From assembly GCF_003313335.1 (NCBI RefSeq), contig NZ_QMHP01000018.1, forward strand, positions 5,218-38,102: 32,885 bases of DNA, written 5' to 3'. The stretch comes from Pedobacter zeaxanthinifaciens. GTDB lineage: Bacteria > Bacteroidota > Bacteroidia > Sphingobacteriales > Sphingobacteriaceae. Each line of letters begins with the position of its first letter. The stretch's first letter is position 1. This document shows, in pieces, positions 1-7,732 of this stretch. Position numbers and translations under genes: made by a program. The notes below the pieces were generated by a model, which was not told where the DNA came from, ran no database searches, and worked only from the letters and a program-made list of their open reading frames with translations.

Positions 1-296
1 GGTCAGATTATCGTAGATTTAAGAATGAATTTTAACGCAAAGTTCAGAAGAGCACATTATTTAGATCCTTCGCTATGCTCAGGATGACAGGTGAGGAGCG
101 TACTACCCGAAACTCAAAAAGTGCGCTACTATCCGCTCTCATTCTACGACTTTACTACTTGCTGTCATTCCACCACTCCACCACTCGCTGTCATTCCCAC
201 GCTAGGAGGAATCTGTCTTTTACCTTTTAACCTACAAAACGAAAAAAGCCTCAAGTTTACCTCGAGGCTTATGTTAACTTCTAAATTTGAAGTAAA
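1..296. repeat. Intergenic repeat block at left edge
   Basis: No credible gene is seen here. Positions 63-90 and 188-216 are diverged inverted copies of one element: the reverse complement of the first reads CTGTCATCCTGAGC... and the second CTGTCATTCCCACGC..., both ending in a GGA(A)TCT-like core. A shorter direct copy (GCTGTCATTCC) is at 161-171. Similar TCATTC...AGGAATCT sequences are common dispersed intergenic repeats in bacteria; that family link is from memory, not a search. A short open frame across 91-318 follows the repeats, has no recognisable domain and ends inside the kinase gene on the other strand, so it is not called. Confidence 0.55.
246..270 (-). terminator. Rho-independent terminator of the sugar kinase gene
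   Basis: On the minus strand AAGCCTC and GAGGCTT form a 7-bp perfect stem (264-270 with 246-252) around an 11-nt loop, followed directly by a run of six T residues. It lies 27 nt past the stop codon of the minus-strand sugar kinase, the usual place for an intrinsic terminator. Confidence 0.8.
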
Positions 297-1148
297 TTAT
301 CTTTTGCTTAAGTGGTAATCAACCAAGTCATCTATTGGGGAACGGATAATTTTTCCAACGCCCATTTCATATTTATCAGCAACTACGCTTAACCTGTCTC
401 TGAAACTATAGCCAACTGAACCAACCACGTTTAACAAGTGTTTTTTGTAGTTAGGATAGTGCGTAACCAATTTCTCAAAGAAAGCAGTAAATGCCGTATC
501 AACCACATCTTCAGTATACTCCTGATAAACGGTTTTGAAATCGTATAAAAACTTACTGAAACTAGCGCAAAAACGGTTAGGAAGCGGTTTGTTGTAAATA
601 TTGTCGAAAATATCCTCGTTAGTTAAGCCGTAAATGTTGAAGAAACTTTCGCTCAATCCTTTCGGCATAAAACCTTTCATGTAATCAGCCAACAAGCGTT
701 TACCGATATAGCTACCACTGCCTTCGTCGCCAAGGAAATATCCAAGTGAATCAATGTTTAGCGTAATTTCATTGCCATCGTACAAGCAAGTGTTGGTTCC
801 AGTACCTAAAATTGCGGCAAAACCAGGTTCATCGCCCAATAATGCACGGCAAGAAGCTAGCAAATCGTGGTCTACATAAATTTTAGCGTTCACAAAAACC
901 TTTTGCATGGCGTCAGACACGATTTTTTTATTTGCTTCGGTTGAGCAACCAGCACCATAGTAGTAAATTTCTTCCAGTTTTGAAGCATCCAGATTGTCCG
1001 GCAAAGTGGTTCTTAACGAATTTTCAATGTAGTCTTGCTTTGCAAAATAAGGATTGTAACCCTCGGTATTAAAATGGATTTTTCTACCGGCCTCATTGAT
1101 CAAACACCAGTTGGTTTTAGTAGATCCACCGTCTGCAATAAGTATCAT
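297..1148 (-). CDS. BadF/BadG/BcrA/BcrD-type ATPase, N-acetylglucosamine kinase-like
   Basis: 283-residue cytoplasmic sugar kinase of the ASKHA fold. The N-terminal phosphate-1 motif DGGSTKTNW is at residues 6-14, a candidate catalytic aspartate lies in VDHDLLAS (92-99), the phosphate-2 motif GTGTNT at 115-120, and the GDEGSG motif at 140-145. This matches Bacteroidota proteins annotated as N-acetylglucosamine kinase or BadF-type ATPase, which phosphorylate amino sugars, for example those recovered from cell-wall turnover. The length is normal for the family. The ATG at 1148 is followed at once by the nucleotide-binding motif, so the start is firm. The gene appears monocistronic: it has its own terminator, and the upstream gap holds two palindromes that could be operators. 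The exact substrate cannot be read from sequence. Confidence 0.85.
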   Translation of the reverse strand: MILIADGGSTKTNWCLINEAGRKIHFNTEGYNPYFAKQDYIENSLRTTLPDNLDASKLEEIYYYGAGCSTEANKKIVSDAMQKVFVNAKIYVDHDLLASCRALLGDEPGFAAILGTGTNTCLYDGNEITLNIDSLGYFLGDEGSGSYIGKRLLADYMKGFMPKGLSESFFNIYGLTNEDIFDNIYNKPLPNRFCASFSKFLYDFKTVYQEYTEDVVDTAFTAFFEKLVTHYPNYKKHLLNVVGSVGYSFRDRLSVVADKYEMGVGKIIRSPIDDLVDYHLSKR

Positions 1149-1259
1149 TTTTTTGGTTTGTTAAGTTGTGTAATTTGTATAAAAGTTTGGCAATATATCA
1201 GCCTTTATTGGAAATAAAAAATTAATATTAAGTTTTTTATGAGTTAACCTAAGGGGCTT

Positions 1260-1271
1260 TCAAACGTTTGA
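1260..1271. promoter_or_regulatory. 12-bp palindrome resembling a LacI-family operator
   Basis: TCAAACGTTTGA is a perfect palindrome centred on CG, the symmetry typical of LacI/GalR-family operators. It lies about 112 nt upstream of the start codon of the sugar kinase on the minus strand. A sugar-responsive repressor site is plausible from the neighbour's role, but no LacI-type regulator gene is in the window and the distance is long, so this is only an inference. Confidence 0.4.
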
Positions 1272-1301
1272 TTGCGTATTATCAGGGCGGTTTTTTAATA
1301 A

Positions 1302-1318
1302 AGTGTAATTTTTACACT
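1302..1318. promoter_or_regulatory. Perfect 7-3-7 inverted repeat
   Basis: AGTGTAA, TTT, TTACACT is a perfect inverted repeat with a 3-nt spacer, typical in size for a dimeric regulator's binding site; as RNA it would be a weak hairpin. It sits 31 nt beyond the CG-centred palindrome in the same gap. The cognate regulator is unknown. Confidence 0.35.
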
Positions 1319-1491
1319 ATTTGAGGGTGTTTTTTGAGATTTCCACATTTTTAAAAAATCCTAAAAAACGGTGGAAAAAAAGTTAAACGAAGCTGTGTAA
1401 TTTTTTCATTAAATAATTTTTTTGGTAGCGAAATATGAGATATTTGGTGGGAGGTTTTGATGATGAGATAATTGTTTTAATGTGATGATTG

Positions 1492-1555
1492 GATAATGAG
1501 CTAATTGGATGATTTGACAATTGGATAATGAGCTAATTTGATAATTAGATGATGG
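1492..1555. repeat. Period-8 repeat block, GATAATGA/GCTAATTG type
   Basis: The block divides cleanly into eight octamers: GATAATGA, GCTAATTG, GATGATTT, GACAATTG, GATAATGA, GCTAATTT, GATAATTA, GATGATGG. Octamers 1-4 and 5-8 form a 32-bp higher-order unit. It is a sequence relative of the ACYAATGA arrays that follow. Confidence 0.75.
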
Positions 1556-1586
1556 AATGACCGGAAGCAGTGAGCTAATAAAAATA

Positions 1587-1680
1587 ACCAATGAAACAAT
1601 AAACCAATGAACAATTGAGCTAGTAGACCGATGAACTAGTGAACTAATGAACAATTGAACCAATGAACCAATGAACTAAC
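1587..1680. repeat. Octamer repeat array (ACYAATGA) upstream of threonine aldolase
   Basis: About twelve successive degenerate octamers of consensus ACYAATGA (variants ACAATTGA, ACTAGTGA, ACCGATGA) end 3 nt before the start codon of the threonine aldolase gene. Matching arrays occur at 3301-3470 and 14283-14390 in the same orientation relative to the downstream gene. Confidence 0.8.
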
Positions 1681-1683
1681 AAC

Positions 1684-2706
1684 ATGAAAATAGATTTTAG
1701 AAGTGATACCGTAACTAAGCCTACACCTGAGATGTTGGCCGCAATGATGAGTGCGAAAGTTGGCGACGATGTTTATGGAGAGGATGAGACAGTAAATGAA
1801 CTGGAGCATAAATTGGCATCGATGTTTCATATGGAAGCAGGTTTGTTTTGCCCTTCTGGAACGATGACCAACCAAATTGCTATCAAGTGTTTTACACAAC
1901 CCATGGATGAAGTAATTTGCGACCAAACTGCACACGTGTACAGGTACGAAGGTGGTGGAATAGCTTATAATTCAATGGCTTCGGTAAGGTTGCTGCATGG
2001 CCAACGCGGAATTTTAACACCCGAAATGATAGAGCCTGAAGTTAACGAAGAAAATATTCACTATCCGAAAAGTAGTTTGGTGGTGCTGGAAAATACCGTA
2101 AATAAAGGTGGCGGAAAATGTTATACGTTAGATCAGATTGCGGCAATACATCATCTTTGTGCCGTTAAGGGAATTAAATTGCATTTGGATGGCGCCAGGC
2201 TATTTAATGCATTGGTTGCTACTGGCGATAGGGCGTCGGATTACGGACAGTATTTTGATGGCATATCCATTTGTTTATCTAAAGGTTTGGGAGCGCCAGT
2301 AGGTTCGGTGTTGCTAGGTTCTGCAGCGATGATTAAGCAAGCGAAAAGAGTGAGGAAAGTACTTGGCGGAGGTATGCGTCAGGCGGGGTTTTTAGCGGCT
2401 GCTGGAATTTATGCTTTAGATCACCATGTACAACGTTTAGCGGAGGATCATCAGCATGCAAAAGCCTTAGCGGCAGCGCTAACTGAAACCAATTACGTTG
2501 AAAGTGTAATGCCGGTGGAAACCAATATTGTGCTTTTTGACGTTGCTAAAGGTTTTAAAGCAGATGAAGTAGTGCATGCTTTGGGCAAAAAAGGCATACT
2601 ATGCAATACCACATCTAATAAAACGATACGATTGGTAACGCATTTAGATATTTCCGCTGCAATGATCGATCAGACAATTGACGTCATCAGTAAATTGGCG
2701 ATTTAG
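1684..2706 (+). CDS. ltaE: Low-specificity L-threonine aldolase family protein
   Basis: 340-residue PLP-dependent fold-type I enzyme, expected to cleave L-threonine/allo-threonine to glycine and acetaldehyde in the cytoplasm. The N-terminus DFRSDTVTKPT (residues 4-14) is the family signature. His84 in the QTAHV motif stacks on PLP, Asp169 in HLDGARLFNA binds the pyridine nitrogen, and Lys200 in CLSKGLGAPVGS is the Schiff-base lysine. The length is usual for the family. The ATG at 1684 follows directly on the octamer repeat array, which therefore occupies the position of the 5' untranslated leader or promoter. The gene stands alone; the next gene is convergent. The annotation as beta-eliminating lyase/aldolase is firm; stereospecificity is not determined. 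Confidence 0.92.
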   Translation: MKIDFRSDTVTKPTPEMLAAMMSAKVGDDVYGEDETVNELEHKLASMFHMEAGLFCPSGTMTNQIAIKCFTQPMDEVICDQTAHVYRYEGGGIAYNSMASVRLLHGQRGILTPEMIEPEVNEENIHYPKSSLVVLENTVNKGGGKCYTLDQIAAIHHLCAVKGIKLHLDGARLFNALVATGDRASDYGQYFDGISICLSKGLGAPVGSVLLGSAAMIKQAKRVRKVLGGGMRQAGFLAAAGIYALDHHVQRLAEDHQHAKALAAALTETNYVESVMPVETNIVLFDVAKGFKADEVVHALGKKGILCNTTSNKTIRLVTHLDISAAMIDQTIDVISKLAI

Positions 2707-2760
2707 CGTTGTGAGTTCAAGGCTAACTATCTAACTTTTAATGCGTCAGCTTCAACGTTA

Positions 2761-3201
2761 TTAGTGCTCAAATTTTTTCTTGATTTTTGTTACAATGGAA
2801 TCGCCATCTATGCCTTCAATAGAACTCAGTTCCAATTCAAGCGCCTTGGTACTCAATTGTATTTCTAATAATGAAATCAGTAAGGAAATCATAAAAAAAG
2901 ATAAGCTCAGCGCAAAAAATACTTCTGCGGTAAACGCATTTTCGAGATAGATAAATAGCATACAAAACAAACAGCAAGCAAAACTCAGTACGCCGAAAGC
3001 CTGCATATTTTTAATCAATTTCAATCGGTAACGCAGGTTTTTGATTTGTTTGTGCAAGGCGGCATTTTTGTCAGTTTCTTCATATTTGGATTTAAGGCTC
3101 CTTACCAAACTAGCCAAGGCCAAAAAACGATTTGTGTATGCCAACATGATCAAGCTGATGGCAGGAAAGAAAAGCGCAGGTACATTTAAGCTGAGTTGCA
3201 T
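2761..3201 (-). CDS. DUF2721 family membrane protein
   Basis: 146-residue inner-membrane protein. The N-terminal stretch VPALFFPAISLIMLAYTNRFLALASLVR (residues 7-34 region) is the hallmark of the DUF2721 family, whose function is unknown. A central charged segment (about 36-65) rich in Lys/Arg is followed by two hydrophobic helices (about 68-88 and 91-112). The C-terminal tail, ending at the stop codon at 2761, is acidic then basic. It is monocistronic and convergent with the threonine aldolase gene. No catalytic motif is visible. Confidence 0.8.
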   Translation of the reverse strand: MQLSLNVPALFFPAISLIMLAYTNRFLALASLVRSLKSKYEETDKNAALHKQIKNLRYRLKLIKNMQAFGVLSFACCLFCMLFIYLENAFTAEVFFALSLSFFMISLLISLLEIQLSTKALELELSSIEGIDGDSIVTKIKKKFEH

Positions 3202-3538
3202 TGGTGGTTTGTTAGTTTTTTTGGTGCCGGAAAGTCGGAACGTCCGATATCCGAAAAATTCCGTTACAAGTTAGTAAAATAAACAATAGCCTAGGTGACA
3301 AATAACCAATAACCAATGAACCAATAACCAATGAACAAATAACTAATGACCAATGACCAATGACCAATGAACCAATGACCAACGAATTAGTGAACCAATG
3401 AACTAATGAACTAATGACCAATGAACTAATGACCAATGAACTAGTGAACCAATAAACCAAACAACCAACAAATTTGCAGTTTTTCAATAAAATCATCATC
3501 TTGTGCGGCGCAACCAAAAGGTGTAAAAATATTACGGT
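3202..3538. other. Gene-free region with GC-rich palindromic element and octamer array
   Basis: This 337-nt gap lies between the divergent DUF2721 (-) and accC (+) genes. It contains a TCGGA-ACG-TCCGA inverted repeat (3235-3247) next to a second near-palindrome CCGATATCCG, resembling dispersed extragenic palindromic repeats, followed by the octamer array at 3301-3470. A minus-strand open frame across 3212-3517 is only repeat translation. No clear Bacteroidota promoter was recognised before accC. Confidence 0.65.
3301..3470. repeat. Octamer/heptamer repeat array upstream of accC
   Basis: About twenty tandem degenerate units, mixing the octamer AACCAATG/AACTAATG and the heptamer ACCAATG, fill 170 nt and end about 68 nt before the accC start codon. 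Because 7- and 8-nt units alternate, the period is not fixed. Orientation matches the arrays before threonine aldolase and trxA. Confidence 0.85.
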
Positions 3539-5026
3539 ATGGATAAAATATTAGTTGCTAATAGAGGTGAAATCGCTTTGCGTATCATGCGTTCTGCAAA
3601 GGAAATGGGCATTAAAACAGTGGCTGTTTTTTCGGAGGCAGACAGGAATGCGCTTCATGTGCGTTATGCGGACGAGGCCATTTGCATTGGTCCAGCTCCT
3701 TCTAACCAATCGTACTTAGTAGGCAGTAAAATTATTGATGCTTGTAAACTTACGGGTGCGCAAGCCATACATCCGGGTTACGGCTTTCTGTCGGAAAATC
3801 CAGCTTTTGCGCAACAAGTGAAAGATGCTGGACTAACGCTTATAGGTCCAACGCCAGAAGCAATGGAAGTTATGGGCAATAAGCTATCGGCGAAGGCGGC
3901 AGCTTTGAAATACAATATTCCCATGGTGCCAGGTACGGAAGAAGCCATTACCGATATTGAAGAAGCCAAGCAAAGAGCAATTGAAGTTGGATTTCCAATT
4001 TTAATTAAGGCGGCTGCTGGCGGCGGTGGCAAGGGGATGCGCATTGTAGAAAAAGCAGATGATTTTGAAGAGCAAATGCATTTGGCAGTTAGCGAAGCTA
4101 CTTCCGCTTTTGGCGATGGAGCAGTTTTTATTGAGCGTTACGTTACCTCGCCGCGACATATTGAAATTCAGGTTTTAGGCGATACTCACGGAAATATCGT
4201 GCATCTTTTTGAACGCGAATGTTCAGTTCAGCGTCGTCATCAAAAAGTGGTAGAAGAAGCGCCTTCATCGGTACTTACGCCAGAAATTCGAGAAAAAATG
4301 GGTAAGTGCGCTGTAGATGTAGCGAGATCTGTAAGTTACGTTGGTGCCGGTACGGTGGAGTTCATTTTGGATGAAAACTTGGATTTCTTCTTTTTGGAGA
4401 TGAATACCCGTTTGCAAGTGGAGCATCCAGTTACCGAAATGATTACTGGTTTAGATTTGGTAAAGGAACAAATTAAAATTGCCAAAGGAGAAGCACTGAG
4501 TTTTAAGCAAGAAGACTTGAAAATCAGTGGTCATGCTATGGAATTAAGGGTTTATGCCGAAGATCCATTGAATAATTTCCTGCCAGATATTGGCAAATTA
4601 CAAACTTATCAAACGCCAAAAGGCTATGGCGTAAGGGTAGATGATGGTTTTGAACAGGGAATGGAAATCCCTATTTACTACGATCCGATGATTGCCAAGC
4701 TCATCACCTTTGGTAAAGACCGCACAGAAGCTATTGAGCGAATGGTTAGGGCAATTGACGAATATGACATTACGGGAATACAAACTACCTTAGGCTTTGG
4801 TAAATTTGTAATCCAACATCCAGCCTTTGTTTCGGGCAAGTTTGATACGCATTTTGTAAACAAATACTTTACTACCGACAGTCTCAAAAATGAGAAAGAA
4901 GAAGAGGCAATGATTGCGGCTTTAACAGCAGTTTTATTGTTACAAAAGCAGCAAAACAATACACAGGCTTCGGCTACAGAAACAACGAAAAAAAGTAACT
5001 GGATGCAAAATAGAAGAACGTATTAG
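3539..5026 (+). CDS. accC: Biotin carboxylase, acetyl-CoA carboxylase AccC subunit
   Basis: 495-residue ATP-grasp enzyme that carboxylates biotin on the carrier protein, the first half-reaction of acetyl-CoA (or another acyl-CoA) carboxylase. The biotin carboxylase N-domain starts KILVANRGEIALRI (residues 3-16). The glycine-rich ATP loop GGGGKGM is near residues 161-167, and the catalytic/metal motif EMNTRLQVEHPVTE is at about 287-300. The C-terminal biotin carboxylase domain runs to about 450. It carries about 45 extra residues compared with E. coli AccC, a Gln/Thr/Lys-rich tail of no obvious function. No biotin carrier or carboxyltransferase gene is adjacent, so service in an acetyl- or propionyl-type complex cannot be separated from context. 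It is followed 38 nt later by ribE. Confidence 0.9.
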   Translation: MDKILVANRGEIALRIMRSAKEMGIKTVAVFSEADRNALHVRYADEAICIGPAPSNQSYLVGSKIIDACKLTGAQAIHPGYGFLSENPAFAQQVKDAGLTLIGPTPEAMEVMGNKLSAKAAALKYNIPMVPGTEEAITDIEEAKQRAIEVGFPILIKAAAGGGGKGMRIVEKADDFEEQMHLAVSEATSAFGDGAVFIERYVTSPRHIEIQVLGDTHGNIVHLFERECSVQRRHQKVVEEAPSSVLTPEIREKMGKCAVDVARSVSYVGAGTVEFILDENLDFFFLEMNTRLQVEHPVTEMITGLDLVKEQIKIAKGEALSFKQEDLKISGHAMELRVYAEDPLNNFLPDIGKLQTYQTPKGYGVRVDDGFEQGMEIPIYYDPMIAKLITFGKDRTEAIERMVRAIDEYDITGIQTTLGFGKFVIQHPAFVSGKFDTHFVNKYFTTDSLKNEKEEEAMIAALTAVLLLQKQQNNTQASATETTKKSNWMQNRRTY

Positions 5027-5064
5027 GTAAATTGAAATTTTAATTTGCCTGTTAACTTAAATAT

Positions 5065-5652
5065 ATGTTTACCGGAATTATAGAAACTTTAGGCACTGTA
5101 CACGAAATTAGGGAAGAGGGTGATAACATCCATTTTACTATCCAATCCGATTTTAGTAACCAATTAAAAATTGATCAAAGTGTAGCGCATAACGGCGTTT
5201 GCTTAACGGTGGTGGCTTTAAACGAAAACTCACATACGGTTACGGCTATTGATGAGACCCTACAAAAAACTAACTTGGGCAATTTAAAACAGGGTGCAAA
5301 AGTGAATTTGGAACGTTGTATGCAGATGAATGCCCGTTTAGATGGTCACATTGTGCAAGGTCACGTTGATCAGACCGCTACTTGCATTTTAGTGGATGAA
5401 TTGGATGGCAGTTGGGAGTACAGATTTAAATATGATGCCTCAAAAGGTAACGTGACTGTAGAAAAGGGATCTATTTGTGTGAACGGCATCAGTTTAACGG
5501 TGGTAAATTCTGCTGAGGATGAGTTTTCTGTTTTCATCATTCCCTATACACATGAGCATACTAACCTGCATGAGGTAAAGGTGGGAGATATCGTTAATTT
5601 GGAATTCGATATCATTGGCAAGTATGTGGCTCGCCTAATGAACAAAAATTAA
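5065..5652 (+). CDS. ribE: Riboflavin synthase, alpha chain
   Basis: 195-residue cytoplasmic enzyme that dismutates two molecules of 6,7-dimethyl-8-ribityllumazine to riboflavin. It shows the two-fold lumazine-binding repeat: the first starts MFTGIIETLGTV at residue 1, and the second follows the LDGHIVQGHVDQ linker at about 92-103. Both contain the paired GVCLTV / GISLTV strands. The length agrees with the family. Only 38 nt separate it from accC and 34 nt from the DUF4268 gene downstream, suggesting co-transcription. No FMN riboswitch-like structure was recognised in the short upstream gap, as expected for an internal operon gene. Confidence 0.93.
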   Translation: MFTGIIETLGTVHEIREEGDNIHFTIQSDFSNQLKIDQSVAHNGVCLTVVALNENSHTVTAIDETLQKTNLGNLKQGAKVNLERCMQMNARLDGHIVQGHVDQTATCILVDELDGSWEYRFKYDASKGNVTVEKGSICVNGISLTVVNSAEDEFSVFIIPYTHEHTNLHEVKVGDIVNLEFDIIGKYVARLMNKN

Positions 5653-5686
5653 CTCCTCGCTTTTTTGGAAAAATTTAACTTAACTG

Positions 5687-6154
5687 ATGTTTAGTAGAGA
5701 AGAGGCGGCACGTTTAAGGCAACAGTTTTGGATTAGCTTTGGCCAATACATGAAGCCAATTTTAGGTGCCGAAGGCTTGCCGGTAAATTGGATCAACTAC
5801 AAAACAGGAATCAAACATCTTTTTTTTCGTATGGATGCCGAGCAGAAGTTCGCCAGCATAGCGATTGAGTTTGCGCATCCGGATGACGGTATACGGGCTT
5901 TGTTTTTTGAGCAGTTTCAAGAATTTAAACTGATGTTTGAAAATACACTACAAAATGAAGTGTGGAACTGGCAGCTCCACGGCACTAACAATTTCGGTAA
6001 ACAGGTAGTGCGTATTGAATGCATATTGCCCAAAGTAAGCGTATTCAATCAACAGCAATGGCCAGATATTATTGCTTTTTTAAAGCCACGTATCATTGCG
6101 CTTGATGAATTTTGGACAGATGTGAAACCGATATTTGAAGATCTTTTAAATTAA
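5687..6154 (+). CDS. DUF4268 domain-containing protein
   Basis: 155-residue soluble protein covering a complete DUF4268 domain, a family of unknown function sometimes found joined to restriction-like nuclease domains. Recognisable features are the N-terminal RREEAARLRQQFW-type helix (here SREEAARLRQQFW, residues 3-15), the GIKHLFFRMDA strand-helix and the C-terminal FWTDVKPIFEDLL helix. No nuclease motif is seen in this stand-alone copy. It lies 34 nt after ribE and its stop codon is only 3 nt from the end of the convergent TPR gene, so the two transcripts almost certainly overlap at their 3' ends. Confidence 0.75.
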   Translation: MFSREEAARLRQQFWISFGQYMKPILGAEGLPVNWINYKTGIKHLFFRMDAEQKFASIAIEFAHPDDGIRALFFEQFQEFKLMFENTLQNEVWNWQLHGTNNFGKQVVRIECILPKVSVFNQQQWPDIIAFLKPRIIALDEFWTDVKPIFEDLLN

Positions 6155-6157
6155 ATT

Positions 6158-7297
6158 TCACTTTTTCTTCGTTAACTCTTCCAGTCTACCTTTCACGTAG
6201 TCAATGGTCGTTTGATCATCTTTATCTAAATCCTTCCTTTTTAAATAGAATTGATAATAGGTTATTGCATTTTTAGTTTGCTTTAGCTTTAAATCATACA
6301 GTAAAGCTATGCGGTAATAGCTGTTTTTGTTAAGTTCAAAACTTAAAGCTTTTCTAAAAGCATTAACAGCCGAACTTAACTGTGCATTTTCTTCGTAAAT
6401 GCTACCTAACAAATTATAGTAAGCTGCTGTATTGCGTGATATACCTTCTGTAATGGTAAGTTTTGCATATTTAGCGGCTAAATCATAATCTTTTAATTCG
6501 CGATAGCATAAAGAAGTAAAGTATAAAGTGGGTTCGTTTTGCATGTCCATAGCCTCAATTGCTTTATAAAAAGTAAGTGCTTTTTTATAACTTTTAAGAT
6601 AGAAATAGGCTTTTGCAACATCCATCATTACCTTCGCATTTTTATCATTCAATAATAGTTTTTCGCCTATGGCGGTAACCTCATTGTACTTTTTCAATGA
6701 ATTAGCGATAGGAAGTAAGGCTTGCTGTAAAACTAAATTTCCTGTATCAGCCGCTATAGCAACTTTCAATAGCGAATAAGCAGGTGCATAAAGTTCCATC
6801 TTTTTATAAGCGCTTGCCAAATCGTAGGCTACATCTGCCTCGGTAGGGTTAATTTTATTGGCCTTTTGCAAGTACCTAATTTTGAGTGCTACGCTGTCGG
6901 TATAGTCTGCTAGGCGTTTATAGGCATTAAAGTTCGTAGTGTCAATTTTGATAATTTCCTGTAAATAGCCAATGGCATTTTTGTTATTACCTCGCCTCGA
7001 GTTGATATTTGCTAGGTTAAAAAGTACCGGTAATTGCATGGGCGACAACTCGTTAATTCTGAGGTAGTTTTTTTCTGCCTCTACCAAGTTTCCGGCCATC
7101 ATGTTGCAATAAGCTATTTGATTAAGCGCCTTTACATCTGACGTTTCGGAGGGGTAAATGCTACTTAAGTAACTTGCGGCCTCGGCATAACGTTGGCTTT
7201 GGTAAAGTTCCAATAGCTTTTCTTTGTCGATGTTTTGTTGAGCGAAACCAAGTGCATAAACAAAGCATAGGAGCATTAAAATCAAATATTTATTCAT
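6158..7297 (-). CDS. Secreted TPR-repeat protein
   Basis: 379-residue protein with an N-terminal signal peptide (hydrophobic LILMLLCFVYALG followed by FAQQ, likely cleavage near residue 19), hence periplasmic or surface. The rest is an all-helical tetratricopeptide repeat array from about 24 to 350, with recognisable units such as AEKNYLRINELSPMQLPVLFN, NAIGYLQEIIKIDTTNFNAY and SAVNAFRKALSFELNKNSYY. There is no enzymatic domain. TPR proteins act as scaffolds; partners are not evident from context, since both neighbours are convergent or divergent singletons. The ATG at 7297 starts the signal peptide. Confidence 0.85.
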   Translation of the reverse strand: MNKYLILMLLCFVYALGFAQQNIDKEKLLELYQSQRYAEAASYLSSIYPSETSDVKALNQIAYCNMMAGNLVEAEKNYLRINELSPMQLPVLFNLANINSRRGNNKNAIGYLQEIIKIDTTNFNAYKRLADYTDSVALKIRYLQKANKINPTEADVAYDLASAYKKMELYAPAYSLLKVAIAADTGNLVLQQALLPIANSLKKYNEVTAIGEKLLLNDKNAKVMMDVAKAYFYLKSYKKALTFYKAIEAMDMQNEPTLYFTSLCYRELKDYDLAAKYAKLTITEGISRNTAAYYNLLGSIYEENAQLSSAVNAFRKALSFELNKNSYYRIALLYDLKLKQTKNAITYYQFYLKRKDLDKDDQTTIDYVKGRLEELTKKK

Positions 7298-7416
7298 TCA
7301 ACTAAATTATTAGTTGTTTTACTTTAATCCAAATTTTACTTGATAAATCAGCAAAAAATCAAACAAAATATTTTTTAAGTGGTTTTTTATAGAGTTTATC
7401 ATTAAAAGCAAAATTT

Positions 7417-7716
7417 ATGGAAACATTAAAAAAGTTTGAGTTAATGGAGAAAATTGTGAGGGAATTGGAAGACTTACAAAACTCACAACAAGCCGTTATC
7501 CAAAAAATGGGAAAAATTGAAGTTGATAATATAGAACTTGGTGATAAAAAATTAGAGCAGGATTTGCCTGATATGCACCAAAGGGTGGCGGACAATCTAG
7601 CTTCTATCAAAAGCATTTTGGATTATTTTGCTACTAAAACGGAAACGTTTGGTAGTAAAAACAATGTTGATGAATTGAAAGAGCGCCAAGCCATTAACGA
7701 GGCCGTTGGTAAATAA
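7417..7716 (+). CDS. Small hypothetical protein, predicted coiled coil
   Basis: 99-residue charged protein with no recognised domain. Residues 1-65 are helical with heptad-like hydrophobic spacing (KKFELMEKIVRELEDLQ and further), rich in Glu, Lys and Gln, and lack Pro or Gly breaks. There is no signal peptide or membrane segment, so it is probably a cytoplasmic coiled-coil protein. The ATG at 7417 is preceded by an A-rich tract, a good initiation context in Bacteroidota. The opposite-strand reading of the same DNA (Ser/Phe/Asn-rich) is its shadow. It is followed by a large inverted repeat ending in a T-run. Confidence 0.6.
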   Translation: METLKKFELMEKIVRELEDLQNSQQAVIQKMGKIEVDNIELGDKKLEQDLPDMHQRVADNLASIKSILDYFATKTETFGSKNNVDELKERQAINEAVGK

Positions 7717-7732
7717 CGGCAAATAAAAACAT

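Larger units (their letters stand above)
1149..1683. other. Gene-free region: operator-like palindromes then octamer repeats
   Basis: This 535-nt gap between the sugar kinase (-) and threonine aldolase (+) holds no credible gene. The kinase-proximal half is AT-rich and contains two palindromes (1260-1271 and 1302-1318). The aldolase-proximal half is two blocks of period-8 degenerate repeats (1492-1555 and 1587-1680). Open frames on the minus strand of the repeats encode only monotonous Ser-Leu-Val-His/Ile-rich strings and are artefacts of the repeat. No clear TAnnTTTG promoter for either gene was found. Confidence 0.7.

Noticed and set aside
1409..1935. Minus-strand open frames of 84 and 99 codons between sugar kinase and aldolase
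   Set aside because: They translate octamer repeats and antisense of the threonine aldolase gene; monotonous Ser/Leu/Val/His strings without domain or initiation signal.
3212..3517. Minus-strand 101-codon frame before accC
   Set aside because: It is the reverse reading of the period-7/8 repeat, which lacks stop codons; no coding evidence.
5027..5064. FMN riboswitch before ribE
   Set aside because: The gap to accC is only 38 nt, too short for the aptamer.
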